A stretch of 64,000 bases of DNA from Gymnopus androsaceus JB14 (lineage: Eukaryota > Basidiomycota > Agaricomycetes > Agaricales > Omphalotaceae), in contig ML769480.1 in the NCBI GenBank assembly GCA_009733575.1, forward strand, positions 1-64,000, read 5' to 3'. Each line of letters begins with the position of its first letter. Position 1 is the stretch's first letter. Both the position numbers and the translations under genes were made by a program. Below are positions 43,801-55,815 of the stretch, in pieces. The notes beneath the pieces are model-generated. The model was not told where the DNA came from, did no database searches, and worked only from the letters and a program-made list of their open reading frames with translations.

Positions 43801-45993
43801 ATGAAATCTGCTTTGCTACTATGTGCCTTGGCGCTTTGCTCTGCTGAGGCATACGCTGCTCCGAAATCGAAGCGGGTTATCAATATCGTTGGAAAGTCGC
43901 GTCATTCATCGTCGTCGTCGTCATCTTCATCTTCATACTCCTCGTCCTCTACCTCATCTTCTTCCTCTTCCTCGTCCTCATCATCTTCCTACACCGACGC
44001 CGAAGTTCTCAACTATGCCCTCACTCTCGAACACCTTGAAGTCGCTTTCTACTCTCAAGGTTTGGCAAATTTCTCCGAGGATGCATTCGCCCAGGCAGGA
44101 TTCGCCGCTGCAGTTCGAGCGAATTATGAGGAGATTTTGGGACACGAGGAAACGCATATCGCGTTGCTGGATGCAGTGTTGGCATTGACGGGAGAGCAGG
44201 CGGTGGACGCGTGTGTGTATGATTTGTGAGTACACTTTCTTTTTCGCGGTGATGATTATACTTACGGAGAAATGCTTATTGCAGTAGTGGCTCCGTGGAT
44301 GTCAACTCTTTCATTGAAATGAGTGCTGCCTTGGAAACCGTTGGGGCCTCAGCGTATTCTGGTGCTTCGGGCCTTTTGTCGAACAAGGTTAGTTCACTTT
44401 CAATGGCCAGATTCAATCTTATTTATCTATTTCTATAGGATCTCATCCCGGTCGCTGCGGCCATCCTTTCCACTGAAGCTCGTCAATCTACCTGGATTCA
44501 AAATACTGTACAAAAATTTAACCCTTGGAGTGGTGCATTTGAGGTCCCTCTCTCTCCGAACCAGGTCTTCACAATTGCCTCGAACTTCATTGTCTCATGC
44601 CCTTCCTCGAACCCGCCCATCGCTGCCACCCAAGCCTTCCCACCACTTAGTATCCCCATGAGTGCGGCACCCGGACAGAAGGTTCAGCTTTCATTCAGCG
44701 CCTCGTCGTCTTACTCTGCCTCGGATTTGGCTGTAGCTTTCCTCACTTCCAACGGGACTATCTTCGTGGATTTCTCTGATAATTCGTACGATGTGGTGTT
44801 CCCCACGACAGAGCAGCTGCTTGGAACTGTATTTGTGCTCGTTGTGAATAGCACGACAGAGGATGTAACGGATGCGACGACGATTGCGGGTCCAACACCA
44901 TTGATGTTCCCTTTCAATGCCACGGATCCTGCTGTTGAGGCTTTGTTCCCCAACATTTCTTCATCTTCATCTTCATCTTCATACTCCTCGTCGTCTTCCT
45001 CGTCCTCGTCGTCATCATTTTCCAACACTGACGCTGAAGTTCTTAACTACGCCCTCACTCTCGAGCACCTTGAAGTCGCTTTCTACTCTCAAGGTTTGGC
45101 AAATTTCTCCGCGGATGCATTCACCAAGGCAGGATTCGCCGCGGCAGTTCGGGCAAATTACGAGGAAATTTTGGGACACGAGGAAACACATATTGCGTTG
45201 CTAGATTCAGTATTGACATCGGTGGGAGAGCAGACTGTGGACGCGTGCGTGTACGACTTGTGAGTATACCTTTTTTTTCTTCATGGTGAGGAATATACTG
45301 AGAATTGCTTATTGCAGTAGCGGCTCTGTGGATGTCAACTCTTTCATCCAAATGAGCGCCGCATTCGAAACCGTTGGGGCTTCAGCGTACTCTGGTGCTT
45401 CGGGCCTTTTGTCGAACACGGTTCGTTCATTTCTAATGTCCTGATTCAATCTTATTTATCTATTTCTCTAGACTCTCATCCCGGCCGCCGCGGCCATCCT
45501 TTCCACTGAAGCTCGTCAATCTACCTGGATTCAAAACACCGTCCAGAAACTTAACCCTTGGAGTGGTGCATTTGAGGTCCCTCTCTCCCCGAACCAGATC
45601 TTCACAATCGCTTCGAACTTCATCGTCTCATGTCCTTCCTCGAACCCACCTATCATTGCCACCCAAGCCTTCCCACCCCTTAGTATCCCCTCGAGTGCAG
45701 CACCCGGACAGAAGGTTCAGCTTTCATTCAGCGCCTCGTCGTCTTACTCTGCTTCGGATTTGGCTGTAGCGTTCCTCACTTCCAACGGGACTATCTTTGA
45801 GCCTTTCTCTGATAATTCGTACGATGTGGTGTTCCCCACGACAGAGCAGCTGCTTGGAACTGTGTTTGTGCTCATTGTGAATAGCACGACGGAGGATGTA
45901 ACGGATGCGACGACGATTGCGGGTCCAACACCATTGATGTTCCCTTTCAATGCCACGGATCCTGCTGTTGAGGCTTTGTTCCCCGAAATTTAG
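43801..45993 (+). CDS. Secreted ferritin-like protein with two fused copies of the domain
   Basis: Exons 43801-44225, 44285-44387, 44439-45259, 45318-45420 and 45472-45993 give 657 residues in an unbroken frame. A signal peptide (MKSALLLCALALCSAEAYA) and basic stretch precede a poly-Ser linker. Then comes a ferritin-like domain (TDAEVLNYALTLEHLEVAFY, ANYEEILGHEETHIALL) and its C-terminal half (PWSGAFEVPLSPNQVFTIAS). Instead of stopping after ALFPNI, the protein enters a second poly-Ser linker and repeats the whole domain, ending ALFPEI. The glutamate/histidine pattern LEHLE...EEILGHEETH fits diiron-type ligands. Single-domain relatives are fungal secreted Ferritin_2 / Rds1-type stress proteins; function is poorly known. 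Both halves keep the same intron positions, with exons of exactly 103 nt, proving duplication at the gene level. Confidence 0.88.
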
Positions 45994-46777
45994 ATACTGT
46001 AGCTATATGGATGTTATTTCTCAGGAGACGATATTTGGACTTTACTTATTTTATTTATTCCGTGGCAATTCGTAGCCTGTAGGGATGGGATGTAGATGAT
46101 GGTTGAAAATCCTCCTTGGACTATCTTTTTTGCTATTTTAATTTTTTAATATATAATAGTATAAGGGTCATGACTGTGTACGTTGAGCACCAAATTTGAT
46201 CAACTCTGCAGCTAGGATGTGCACAACGTTTCATTTTATTCCTTGATGGATGCGCTAAATCCGGCCAAAGCGAGAATATTGAGCATCAGTGTAACAAGGA
46301 ACAGGTGATAATGTACATAGGAATTGATAGAGCCCAGCTTCGGCGATAGGCTTACTATTTAGATGTGAACAAAGACCTTAGATCTACTTCTTTTAGCTCA
46401 AGATCTGTACTGTCGCAGTCGAACACCAAGTTACTTTCGCATTACTGCAGCCGGTCGTACCGATTTAGATACAGAAATGTAAACGATACCATACACAGTC
46501 ATTAGTACATCAATTATAGTAACTGTTCATATCTCATACGAGTATCCACTGCTGAATTTTCGAAAAGTCTCCACTCGAAAGGATTCAAACCGGGGGCACC
46601 ATCATTTCCTGTTTCTGTTTTGTAGTTGTGTTAGTTGATCAATTCCACGTATCACAAATAGTAACACAAACGGCTTTGTCGCTATTAGCGTCTTGAATCG
46701 ATTCACGGTTGCGCCTGTCAGATACTGTTTCAGAACGTACAAAAACCAAGGGAACAGCCCGCTGTGAGACGTATTTT
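45994..46777. other. Convergent spacer
   Basis: About 780 bp between the convergent ferritin-like and membrane-protein genes. No gene seen; 46,140-46,160 is AT-rich (likely 3' untranslated/termination region). Confidence 0.5.
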
Positions 46778-48730
46778 TTAAATCTGAAAAGCTTTGATGA
46801 GCATGCAAAAACAACGTACACTTCCCGCGCTGCTATAATCCGATTGGTTTATGTTTGCGATGCCTATACTGGTGCTGGTGCCCGAAAGAGAGGTGGAAAT
46901 ATTGGAGCCTCTCCCTCTAACAGATTGTCGGACGTTGAGAGACGCGACGACTGAATTTACATATACTAAAATGGATAGTCAGAGCGCTGATCTATCACCG
47001 TAGCTAACAATCATGAAGGACCTACATTTCCCAACAATTTGATGGAATGGCTGCCAATAGGTATGGTCCGGGAGTCCTACATTCTACAGCGGTTGCGAGG
47101 CAGTTCATAAAACTTGTATGAGAGAGAGTCTGCCAGATACTTACCAAGGCGAGAAACATGATTTGAGCGATTCTAAACGCCAAATCGGCTTTTAGGAATC
47201 GATCATAGCTATCAAGATGCAGATACTTACGCAGTCAGGATGCCTCGGCATACTGCATAGAGCATCAAAGTGTCTAGCATTCCCGTAGTGCTGCCAGCCT
47301 CGATATCAGTGACTGTTGTCTTCCCCTCTATTCTCAGGATAGATCATACTTACGTTCGGATGGTAGTCTCTCGCTTCCTGGAGTACAGATAGAAAATCAA
47401 GGCACCTGTAATGGCTAAATCACAGGTGACTGCAAATCCTTGGACCATTCCAGTGAAGCGCTATATGTAAGTAACTATCGATCATCATCCTCCGAGTCGG
47501 TCATGGCTGCAATTCTACGTACCAGAAACTGAGAGTCATCCAAGGTGACCAAGGTATTGAATCTGAATCTAAAAAAGAGAACAAAATCTGAGCTTCTTCA
47601 AATTCCTTAGACGTGTACTATGGACAGCTTACAGATGAACAGTGACATCTAAAGTGTCGTTAGTATGAAACATACGACTATCATGTTGAATTATTCGTAC
47701 AAAGACCGATGCCTAAAATTGTGGTTCGGAAATGTGTCGGAAAAGAAACGCCTATGATTTAGAAGGTTTAACGTACCGAAACCTGCCAATCCTAGAAAGA
47801 CCTGGGCGGTATGTTAGACACTCAGTTCGTAGTTGACTTCAATTGAAACTCACAATAACTCCAGTAACAGCATGATTACGGCTAACTGGAAAAGGGAAAT
47901 ATCCGAGTCAGCGCTCGAATACATAGATGTAATGAGTGGGCGGTGTAGTAATGTACTTACTTGACCAGATTTGGTTGGCATAGAACCTAGAAGAAATAGC
48001 ATCAGCTGTTGAGGCTCCAAGAGTAAGTTCCTTATATTCACAATTGAGCTGTTATCGTCACAAAAGTCTGTGGAGGTCTCAAATTAGTGGCATTCATCGA
48101 AGAGAAAATTGGCGCGTACAAGCAGTCCATTTTCAAGCTAGGATAGCATGAGGACGTCAATTAATAAAACTGTAAGAGAGAGATGATATTAACCGCAAAG
48201 CTCCTGTTTGGGAAATCGTTATATTGTGGAGACTTTGAGTGAAAATAGAGTACACACCAGGGAATAAGCGCATCCGCGGCAAGGTTTCCGAAATCAAGGA
48301 CGAAATATGTGTACAGAGAGTCAGCGACCATAATTGTTGAAAGTGTATCCAGAATCCTAGCATCCCCAGTTTTTTTGAGAATAATCCATTTCGACAATGA
48401 GGGTCATACCATAGAAAGCCAACCTGGTATATGCGTGCTTAGTTCAGTGCTTCGATAGGTAGTGAAAATAATACACACCACAAGCTTTAAAAAGACACTG
48501 TCCTTTGGATAATTCCGATAATAAAGGTAGCATTGAAGGACAGAAATCCCATAGAAGCTGTTGAAGCATAATCAAATCAAGTTCCAAATGGAATACCAGT
48601 AATAGAAATTAAAACCATGCACTTACCTTGTGGCTACAGCGAAGCCGATGAACGATGAGGCAAACACTTCTTTGACTTTGGCGATCGCAGCTGCAATCAC
48701 TTCTGGAGGTACAGAGGACGGATCGGACAT
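46778..48730 (-). CDS. Seven-helix membrane protein of the DUF6534 type
   Basis: Many small exons, start at 48730 (MSDPSSVPPEVIAAAIAKVK). The first helix is split by an intron after GFAVAT. The next exon reads SFYGISVLQCYLYYRNYPKD. Near 48360 comes ILDTLSTIMVADSLYTYFVL, and near 47440 MVQGFAVTCDLAITGALIFY followed by YSRKRETTIRTT. Then TDTLMLYAVCRGILTA near 47260, and the last exon has LYVNSVVASLNVRQSVRGRG, ending at the stop 46778-46780. The signature R-x-T-x(4,8)-L-x-L-Y-A-V-x-R-G-x-L and the closing LYVNxxxAxLNxR are those of this basidiomycete-expanded family. Function unknown; integral plasma or internal membrane location inferred from the hydrophobic segments. Exact exon borders in the middle (47.5-48.2 kb) are not resolved. 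Confidence 0.75.
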
Positions 48731-49620
48731 GTTGACCTTGTTATTGGGAAGAGAGAAGAGGAGAATTAATGTATGAATGTGGAAGAACTTATAGCTTTAA
48801 TGCAGCGGCGGGCGAGTGAAAATATTCACTTGGGGAGTTCAGCCGATGTTATCACCGATTCCTTATATTTTAAAGAGGCCCTGTCACTCGTACGTACGAG
48901 AAACTTGTCAACTTGCCATGACAGATAAAGGCTTACCCCAAATGGGTAAGAGTAGCATAAGGTCGGCAGTTCTGCCGTTCTATTAGTATCAACTGCACGT
49001 CTCAGCCCAATTCGAAGTGGAGCGTTGAATTTCTCTGTGATTGTTAGTAAATCTCATTGGAGACTACATATTATGAATATATGCGCGGTCAGCGTCGTCC
49101 AGCCTCGATTGCTGTCGTGTGATTCTAGCCCATTCACATCAGCGCTTTCTGCACATTATCAGATCACAGACATCATTTTTTTACCAGCTTCAACGAATCA
49201 ATCACTGGCAGTGGCGGTCTAGCTGTAGTACAGTCGAAATCCTTGGGGACGCGAAAGATTTGATCTTGATCGACTTAAAGAACTAGGCATGAGCTTGCGC
49301 ACGCTTTCCCCGTTTTTGGAAATGGAAATTACAGAGAACAGACGAGAACAGACGAGATGCGTTTTCTAGCAAACACTGTTCGTGAGTGTAAAACGAGAAC
49401 AGCTTGGGATTGACCCTGAACAAACGGAACTTTTAATGGAAAGTTTAAATTTGTGGGAAGCAGTATGTATCGGTGATCCGAGCATTCAGTACTTTGAAGG
49501 ATCACAGTCTAGCCTTGGTTGATGCTTCTTAACTACCTCGGTTGAATCAGAACCTCCTGTTCAAGGCAGTGCTTGAGATGTTTACCGCCGCATTCAACGA
49601 CCATCTTGGACCGAACTCTC
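48731..49620. other. Divergent promoter region
   Basis: About 890 bp between two divergently transcribed genes. No further gene seen. ACAGACGAGAAC is repeated at 49338-49360. Promoters of both neighbours should lie here. Confidence 0.5.
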
Positions 49621-52305
49621 ATGGGGACGTCTCACTCTAAACCAACCGCCGATCCTGCACATTTTGCAACGCCAGTAAAACAGACTGGTCAAGACCTTAC
49701 GCCAGACCGGAAATCATGGAAGACTTATGATATAATTATATGCGGGGGAGGTTCGAATTAGCAGCTGTGTACATTCATCGAGCAATGATTCAATTCACTT
49801 GCATATATTTAGGTACTGCAGGTTGTGTTCTTGCATCGCGTTTGAGCGAAAATCCAAGCACTTCTGTCCTTCTCATTGAGGCAGGTAAAAGGTGGTAATG
49901 TAACTGGCAAAACTGAAGCGAATGGATTTTCTGACGCTGCTTGTCTAAATAAGCAACAAAGGGAACCTTATGACGCGTATTCCTTTAGGGTTCACGCAGA
50001 CTTTGAACACCGACGCGGACTGGAAATACGAGACAATGTAAGCTAATGTGGATTCAGAAACATTCAGATACTCACGGTGCTTTATAGCGCGCAGCCTGGA
50101 CTACGACGGGAAGATTGCTTCTTGCGCTAGGGGAAAGATTTTAGGGGGTTCGAGGTGAGTTAGCCCAGTCCTGAAAGAGTACTGTGCAACTGAATGCCAT
50201 CCGAATAGCTCTATAAATGCTTCCTTGTACCAGAGATGTTCTCCAGCAGGTTGGCGAGACATTTCTCCTACATTTGTGCCGTACTTATGCTCAATATACC
50301 TTGACAGACTTTTCAGAGTGGGTTAAAGAGGGCGCTACAGGATGGGATGCTGAGGAAATGAAGAAGTTAGCTGTTTGATTAATGTCGTCCTTGCCTCGGT
50401 CTCTGATTCTGCTAGATACTTCATCAAATCCGAAAAATACAACCCCAACCCTGACTTCCCCGAAATCGACACCGAAATACATGGTAAATCGGGCACTGTG
50501 GCTACGCGTTGTGGCCCCATTGCTGTGGGTATCCGTCTATCTTCAAGTCTAATAATTGATACTGAGTGATATCGCTGCAGCCTGTTGTGAAACAGATTAT
50601 CGATGCATGCGTGAATGTTGGGATTCCTCACATCCCGTATGAACCTTTTTTTCCCTTGATTTATTCTCTAGCTTTTATTGACGGGCTTGTAGGGACATGA
50701 ATGCAGACGCAGGACCAGTTGGAGTGTCGCATTTCATTGGTTCGGTGGGTCCCAATGGCGAACGTAAGTCTTGTAACCCAATACTATCTTGTTCACGAGC
50801 TCAAGCTAACGTACCTCCTTGATAGGAAGCTCCGCTGCAACCTCCTACCTAACAGATGATGTTCTCCGTCGACCAAATCTCACCATCGCAGTACAAACGG
50901 TGGTGTCAAAAGTTGTGTTTGATTCATCTGGAGCTGATAAGCCTCACGCTTCTGGAGTTTTGCTCATGACTCGGAAGAATGGTCCGCTTTTTGCTGCTGC
51001 TGCTCGAAAGGAAGTCATCATCAGCGCTGGTACGGTAGCAACACCACAACTACTCTCCTTATCTGGGATTGGACCGGCTGATGAACTCAAGAAGCATGGA
51101 ATACCCGTGGTGTACGACTCGCCGTTTGTTGGGAAGGGACTACTTGATGTATTGTTGGTGCTTCAAGCCTGTGTATTGCATTCTAACAGTTCCTTTGTAG
51201 CATTTTTCAGCAGGATCGCTTGTTGTTCGCGCCAAAGCCGGAAATACATGGGACAGTATCCTTCGACCGCTTCCAGGTTTGGCTGCTCTCTTAAAATGGC
51301 TTGTATCTGGAGAGGGTCCCATGTCTTCTATTGCCGCGCCGCTGGGTGTATTCGTTTATTCTGATACTATTATGTGCGTATAAAATTCTTCACAGCATTA
51401 TTCATGAGTGACTTCAACGACATAACCTACAGATTGCCGAACGAGAACACACCGGGTAAAAATGATTCAAAGCTCGTCGATTTATCTGCATCTCATGCGG
51501 CTCCCGACATTGAGATATTCTTTGCGCCGCTTATTGTCGTGAACAATGGGTTTACGAAGACACCTGGATTCAACGGACTGACGATCGTTAGTCGCTTCGG
51601 GTTTGTAAACGAAGACTCTTACTTACTTGAACTATGCTAGGGTTGTGTTGCGTTGAAGCCTGCAAGTCAAGGAAGTATTACGCTGGCATCTTCAAATATC
51701 TGGGATCATCCTATCATCAATCCAGGGTAAGTGAAAATTCCAGTTTGGAAGTTTACTAGTGACGACTCTTTACAAGTTACCTTTCGGACCCGCATGATCT
51801 ACAAGTCCTTCTCAAATCCGTAAGGCTTGCAATGCATATTGCTCGTACTCCACCCCTCGCAGATATTCTGGAGCTTCCGAAGGACTCGGCTGACCAATCG
51901 ACCTTTTTCTGGCCTGGCGATGCCAATCCAGAGACCGTCAGTACCAATCAATGCATATGAGCAGCAGTGTGCCACTAATCTAGAGTCAATAGGTGTCAGA
52001 TGAAGACCTGACCGCATGGATAAAGAGAAATGGACAGACAGCTTGGCATCCAGTAAGGCCTTCTCTAAGTTTACGTGCATCGTCCTATGCGACTGAAATG
52101 TGATGCATTACAGACTTCATCCGCTAGAATGGGATCCGTTGTTGATGCTCAACTCAAAGTTAATGGAGTTACTGGTTTGCGTGTAGTCGATGCATCAATC
52201 TTCCCTACGCAGGTTTCAGGACATCCTTGTGCGCTGGTCATTGCTGTCGCGGAGAAGGCGGCAGATATGATCAAGATGTCTGACCAAAATGAATCATCAT
52301 TATGA
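49621..52305 (+). CDS. GMC-family FAD oxidoreductase
   Basis: About 12 exons, start ATG at 49621 ([20 protein letters not shown]). The FAD dinucleotide motif spans the first intron: YDIIICGGG joined to [15 protein letters not shown] and SVLLIEAG. Then [54 protein letters not shown] and [20 protein letters not shown]. The GMC signature 2 region reads [20 protein letters not shown] followed by [19 protein letters not shown]. The C-terminal catalytic region has [16 protein letters not shown] (active-site His) and [20 protein letters not shown], stop at 52303-52305. The family oxidises alcohols or sugars (aryl-alcohol, methanol, choline types), often in lignocellulose decay. No signal peptide is seen, so an intracellular location is likely. 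Near 50,110 the frame between IAQPGL and [10 protein letters not shown] does not join cleanly; a frameshift or an unusual splice is possible. Confidence 0.85.
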
Positions 52306-53819
52306 TGTTCTACTAGTTACGAGCTTTTTGGTAGAAATTTGAAGGATTATTTGTCCAGTGGACATTTGAATGTGAGTGAAAAACTCATTTGGCGAAAACT
52401 GCAGCCTAAATAAAGTCTCGAAGAGATGTTGAGGTTGTCTCGAGGCCAGCACTAGACCTTGCTATTATCACCACAGCCATGAATACGACCGTACAAGGGT
52501 ATCAGCGATTAGCACCGTAGATGATTTCGAACAAAACTTTGAGTTTGACAGGACCTATGCAGGAACTGATAGGAACCCTCATGGCATTCCTTTCAGATTC
52601 GTCCTTACTGCGACAATTCTCGATGCTGCGAAGACCATGGGAGCACGTACGTCGCTCGCAGATATATGATGACACCTTGAGGACGTTTGGATTGAGATGT
52701 CGGTGGCTGCAATAATTCTGTCAAACTCGAACAAGAGCCGAGGTACTTACATCGTTATTCAGATTGATTGCGGCGAACAACTTTGATGTATCATTGAGGG
52801 ACTCGGAGCTGTTGTAATCAGAAAATTGAAGCTGGGATAGCGCGGCGAAGCCTGAGAGGTCATTTCCTGACTTCCTAATCCGCTTGTAAAACAAACCAGC
52901 GCGGAAAACAAACCGTTTTGGAGTACATCGATGCACTTGCAGAATCTTGAGCCTATGCTATATTGCATCGTCAATGAGCACGAGAAGGTTTGAGATTTTG
53001 CCACTGAATCGGTGGGTCAGTGCAAAAATCTTGATCTCCAATTCCGCTGGGTAGTCCAACTCCTTCCCTTCTTCTCTTGACCGCCACTATCCTCTGCATT
53101 TCCATAGTCTCAATTTTCAAGTCGTAGAATGCAGAAATGGAAATGGGCAGGCAAACATCGTTCATTCAAAGCTGTTCAGAGTTTCGAATTTCTCTGACTG
53201 AATTTGTTCAGAGAATCGACCCTGCTTTACTTGATGCGCTGAGCCGCTGGCGGCGTTTTGATTTCCAAATGATCAAAGCTCTAGCTAGCACCTGCTAGCA
53301 CTCACTTTCGGATCGTTTTCAACACCAAGCCTAGTCAACAACAACAGCAGCGACTGCGAGCTCATCGTCTGTTCACTGTGAATGACCCCAAGTCAAGACG
53401 CTACTACATTGGTAATGGACTTGCCGTGTAATAAAATCTAATCTTCCTGCCTTCAACTACAGCAATCGATCAAGCAGGCCTAGAACACGCGCTGAGTCAG
53501 CATCAAATATCCCACTCCAGGTGTTTTTTTTGGTGTTCTTGTTGGACACCATACTGTAGCCTGGAGCGAAAGTAGACCGAGATGAACGAACCTCTCCAAG
53601 AGCTTGTATTGTTTTACAAACCGGACCCAAATCGGAGCAGTTGCCAAATCTGCCGCGAAGACGCGTCACTCCCTTGTGAGACGCGGTCGGTCATTCCTTA
53701 TTAACGAGCTTGAAGCCTCGCTTACCCATTTATTCGGACGTTATCGATTTACTGGATAAGAGATTGCCGCCGCACACGCGTCCTCAACAAATCACAGTGG
53801 GAAGTTCAACCCTGAGGGC
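52306..53819. other. 1.5 kb intergenic DNA
   Basis: Several short open frames on the minus strand (52.7-53.2 kb and 53.46-53.67 kb) show no recognisable family. Nothing else seen. Confidence 0.45.
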
Positions 53820-53828
53820 TATAAAAAG
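53820..53828 (+). promoter_or_regulatory. TATA box of aldo-keto reductase gene
   Basis: TATAAAAAG is 71 bp upstream of the start codon, in a good context (GGGCTATAAAAAGAGG). Confidence 0.65.
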
Positions 53829-53890
53829 AGGATGACCATTCGCATAACCAACACAACCAGCCCCGCTACAGCAATCAGTCTACCAAATAA

Positions 53891-55395
53891 ATGTCTATCT
53901 TCACACCTGCACCTCCTCCGCCCACCAAACTCGGCGTCCTTCGAGTGCTCTCTCCCAATGCAGGAGTCCACGTTTCACCTTTCTGTCTTGGAGCAATGAG
54001 CGTCGGAGACAAGTGGGGTGATTTCATGGGTTCCATGGATAAAGAATCAAGCTTCAAACTGCTCGACGCGTATTACGATATGGGAGGCAACTTTATCGAC
54101 ACGGCGAATAACTAGTAATTATCCAGATCATTCCCAGATTATATTCCTGCTAATCTCAGTGAAATCTTTCAGCCAAGACGAAACATCCGAGCAATTCATC
54201 GGCGAATGGATGGAAAAGCGCGATATAAGAGATCAAATCGTAGTTGCGACGAAGGTGGGCAATTACTATCTCTCTCTCTCAGCTTCAACCAAATACTTAC
54301 CATTCCCGCCATTCCCCTTCAGTACACGACAAACTTCAAGCGCGGCAACGACTCGATTGCACAAAAAGCCAACTATACCGGAAACAATACTAAATCGTTG
54401 CACGTCAGCGTCGAGGCTAGCTTGAAGAAGCTCCGCACGTTCTTACATCGACTTGTTGTACGTCCATTGGTGGGACTATGATACCTCTATCAAAGAAGTC
54501 ATGGACTCGTTGCATACGCTTGTAATGCAAGGAAAGGTCCTCTATCTGGTATGTTGCAAACCGATAATGTTCAATGGAACCATGATTTTAATCATATTAT
54601 GCTTTACTGTAGGGAGTTTCTGACACTCCTGCATGGGTGGTAGCTCAAGCCAATGAATACGCTCGATGCATGGGTAAAACTCCCTTTGTTGTCTACCAGG
54701 GGCTTTGGAATGTCCTTGACCGTTCATTCGAACGCGACATTCTCCCCATGGCTCGTTCCTTGGGTATGCATCCACGAGCTGAATATCAACATTTAGACTA
54801 AAATTCTCCTTACTACCAGGCTTGGCTCTAGCTCCATGGGGTGTTGTCGGTGGAGGGAAAATTCGCACTGATGCGGAGGAGCAACGACGAAAAGAGAGCG
54901 GGGAGAACGGACGCACCATGCTAGGAGACTGGCAAAGAACCGAAACAGAGGTGAAAGTATCTCGCGCTTTGGAGAAAGTTGCTGGTGAGGTTGGATTGGG
55001 TGACAATATCACTGCGGGTGAGCTTTCCTTCAGCCTCATTTTTACGCATTGATAACATTTTCTCTAGTGGCGATCGCCTATGTCATGTACAAGGCTCCCT
55101 ACGTCTTCCCTATCATTGGAGGCAGAAAAATCGAACATCTCAAAGCAAATATGCAAGCGCTGGATATCGTACTCACAGAGGAACAGATCCAGTTCCTCGA
55201 CAGCGTTGTTCCCTTCGATGTAGGATTCCCACAGAGCTTCTTCGTAAGTATAGTTCTTTGTGTTCAATATGCGATGCATGCGCTGACGACTGCTGCTTTC
55301 ACTAGGGTGATGGAACGAAGCCGTTTTTCGGAATGTTGAACGCGATGTCGTATAAGAAAGTCCCGCCACCACAACCAATCAAGCCCACTGATTGA
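53891..55395 (+). CDS. Aldo-keto reductase, aryl-alcohol dehydrogenase type
   Basis: Start 53891 ([20 protein letters not shown]). Exon 1 ends in [12 protein letters not shown], with the conserved Asp of the AKR tetrad, and joins through a 57 bp intron (GTAATT...TTTCAG) to [15 protein letters not shown], which supplies the conserved Tyr. Then [63 protein letters not shown] and [20 protein letters not shown]. The NADP-binding part follows: [20 protein letters not shown], then [20 protein letters not shown]. The stop is at 55393-55395; about 390 residues, as usual for the aryl-alcohol dehydrogenase group (AKR9-like). These reduce aromatic aldehydes with NADPH in the cytosol; in mushrooms they act in aromatic metabolism linked to lignin breakdown. 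The neighbouring GMC oxidoreductase could act on the reverse step, but no co-regulation is shown. Confidence 0.87.
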
Positions 55396-55815
55396 ACGAC
55401 TAGTGATTGAGAAGTAAGAGTTCGTACTTTGTTATACTTATATGTAGCTCTTTCCCGCACAATAAGATTTTATCAATTAAATCCTTCATGATCGGGAGGC
55501 TGCTGGATTCAGTGAGCTCACGAAGTATTAACTATAGAGCTATAGTATTCCAGCCAAATTAGTCGACCGTAGAATCGTGCAGCATACGCGCACGTCTCCT
55601 CTCTACTTTCGCTGCTCCAAATGGGAGGATGCATAGTAAGCCGTGGTCCACCTGGCGCCCGCCACTACTACTAGTACTAGATCTCGAATTGGAATATCGA
55701 AGTACTTACTGCTTAAGCGCAACTTAAGCGCTTGGCCCCTTTATTTCCGGCCGATGCGCTGATGCCAGTGATGGCCGACGAGCTGCGCCTCTCTCACTGT
55801 AACCGTCAACTCACA
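55396..55815. other. Spacer and promoter of the LCB1 gene
   Basis: About 420 bp. ACTACTACTAGTACTAG near 55,660 is a short repeat. No gene seen. An upstream ATG at 55762 is in frame, but the ATG at 55816 has the better context. Confidence 0.45.

Noticed and set aside
43823..45204. Alternative frames through the serine-rich linkers (RPHHLPTPTP, DDDEDEEDDEEYEDEDEDEE)
   Set aside because: They are shadow frames of the poly-Ser codons in the ferritin-like gene.
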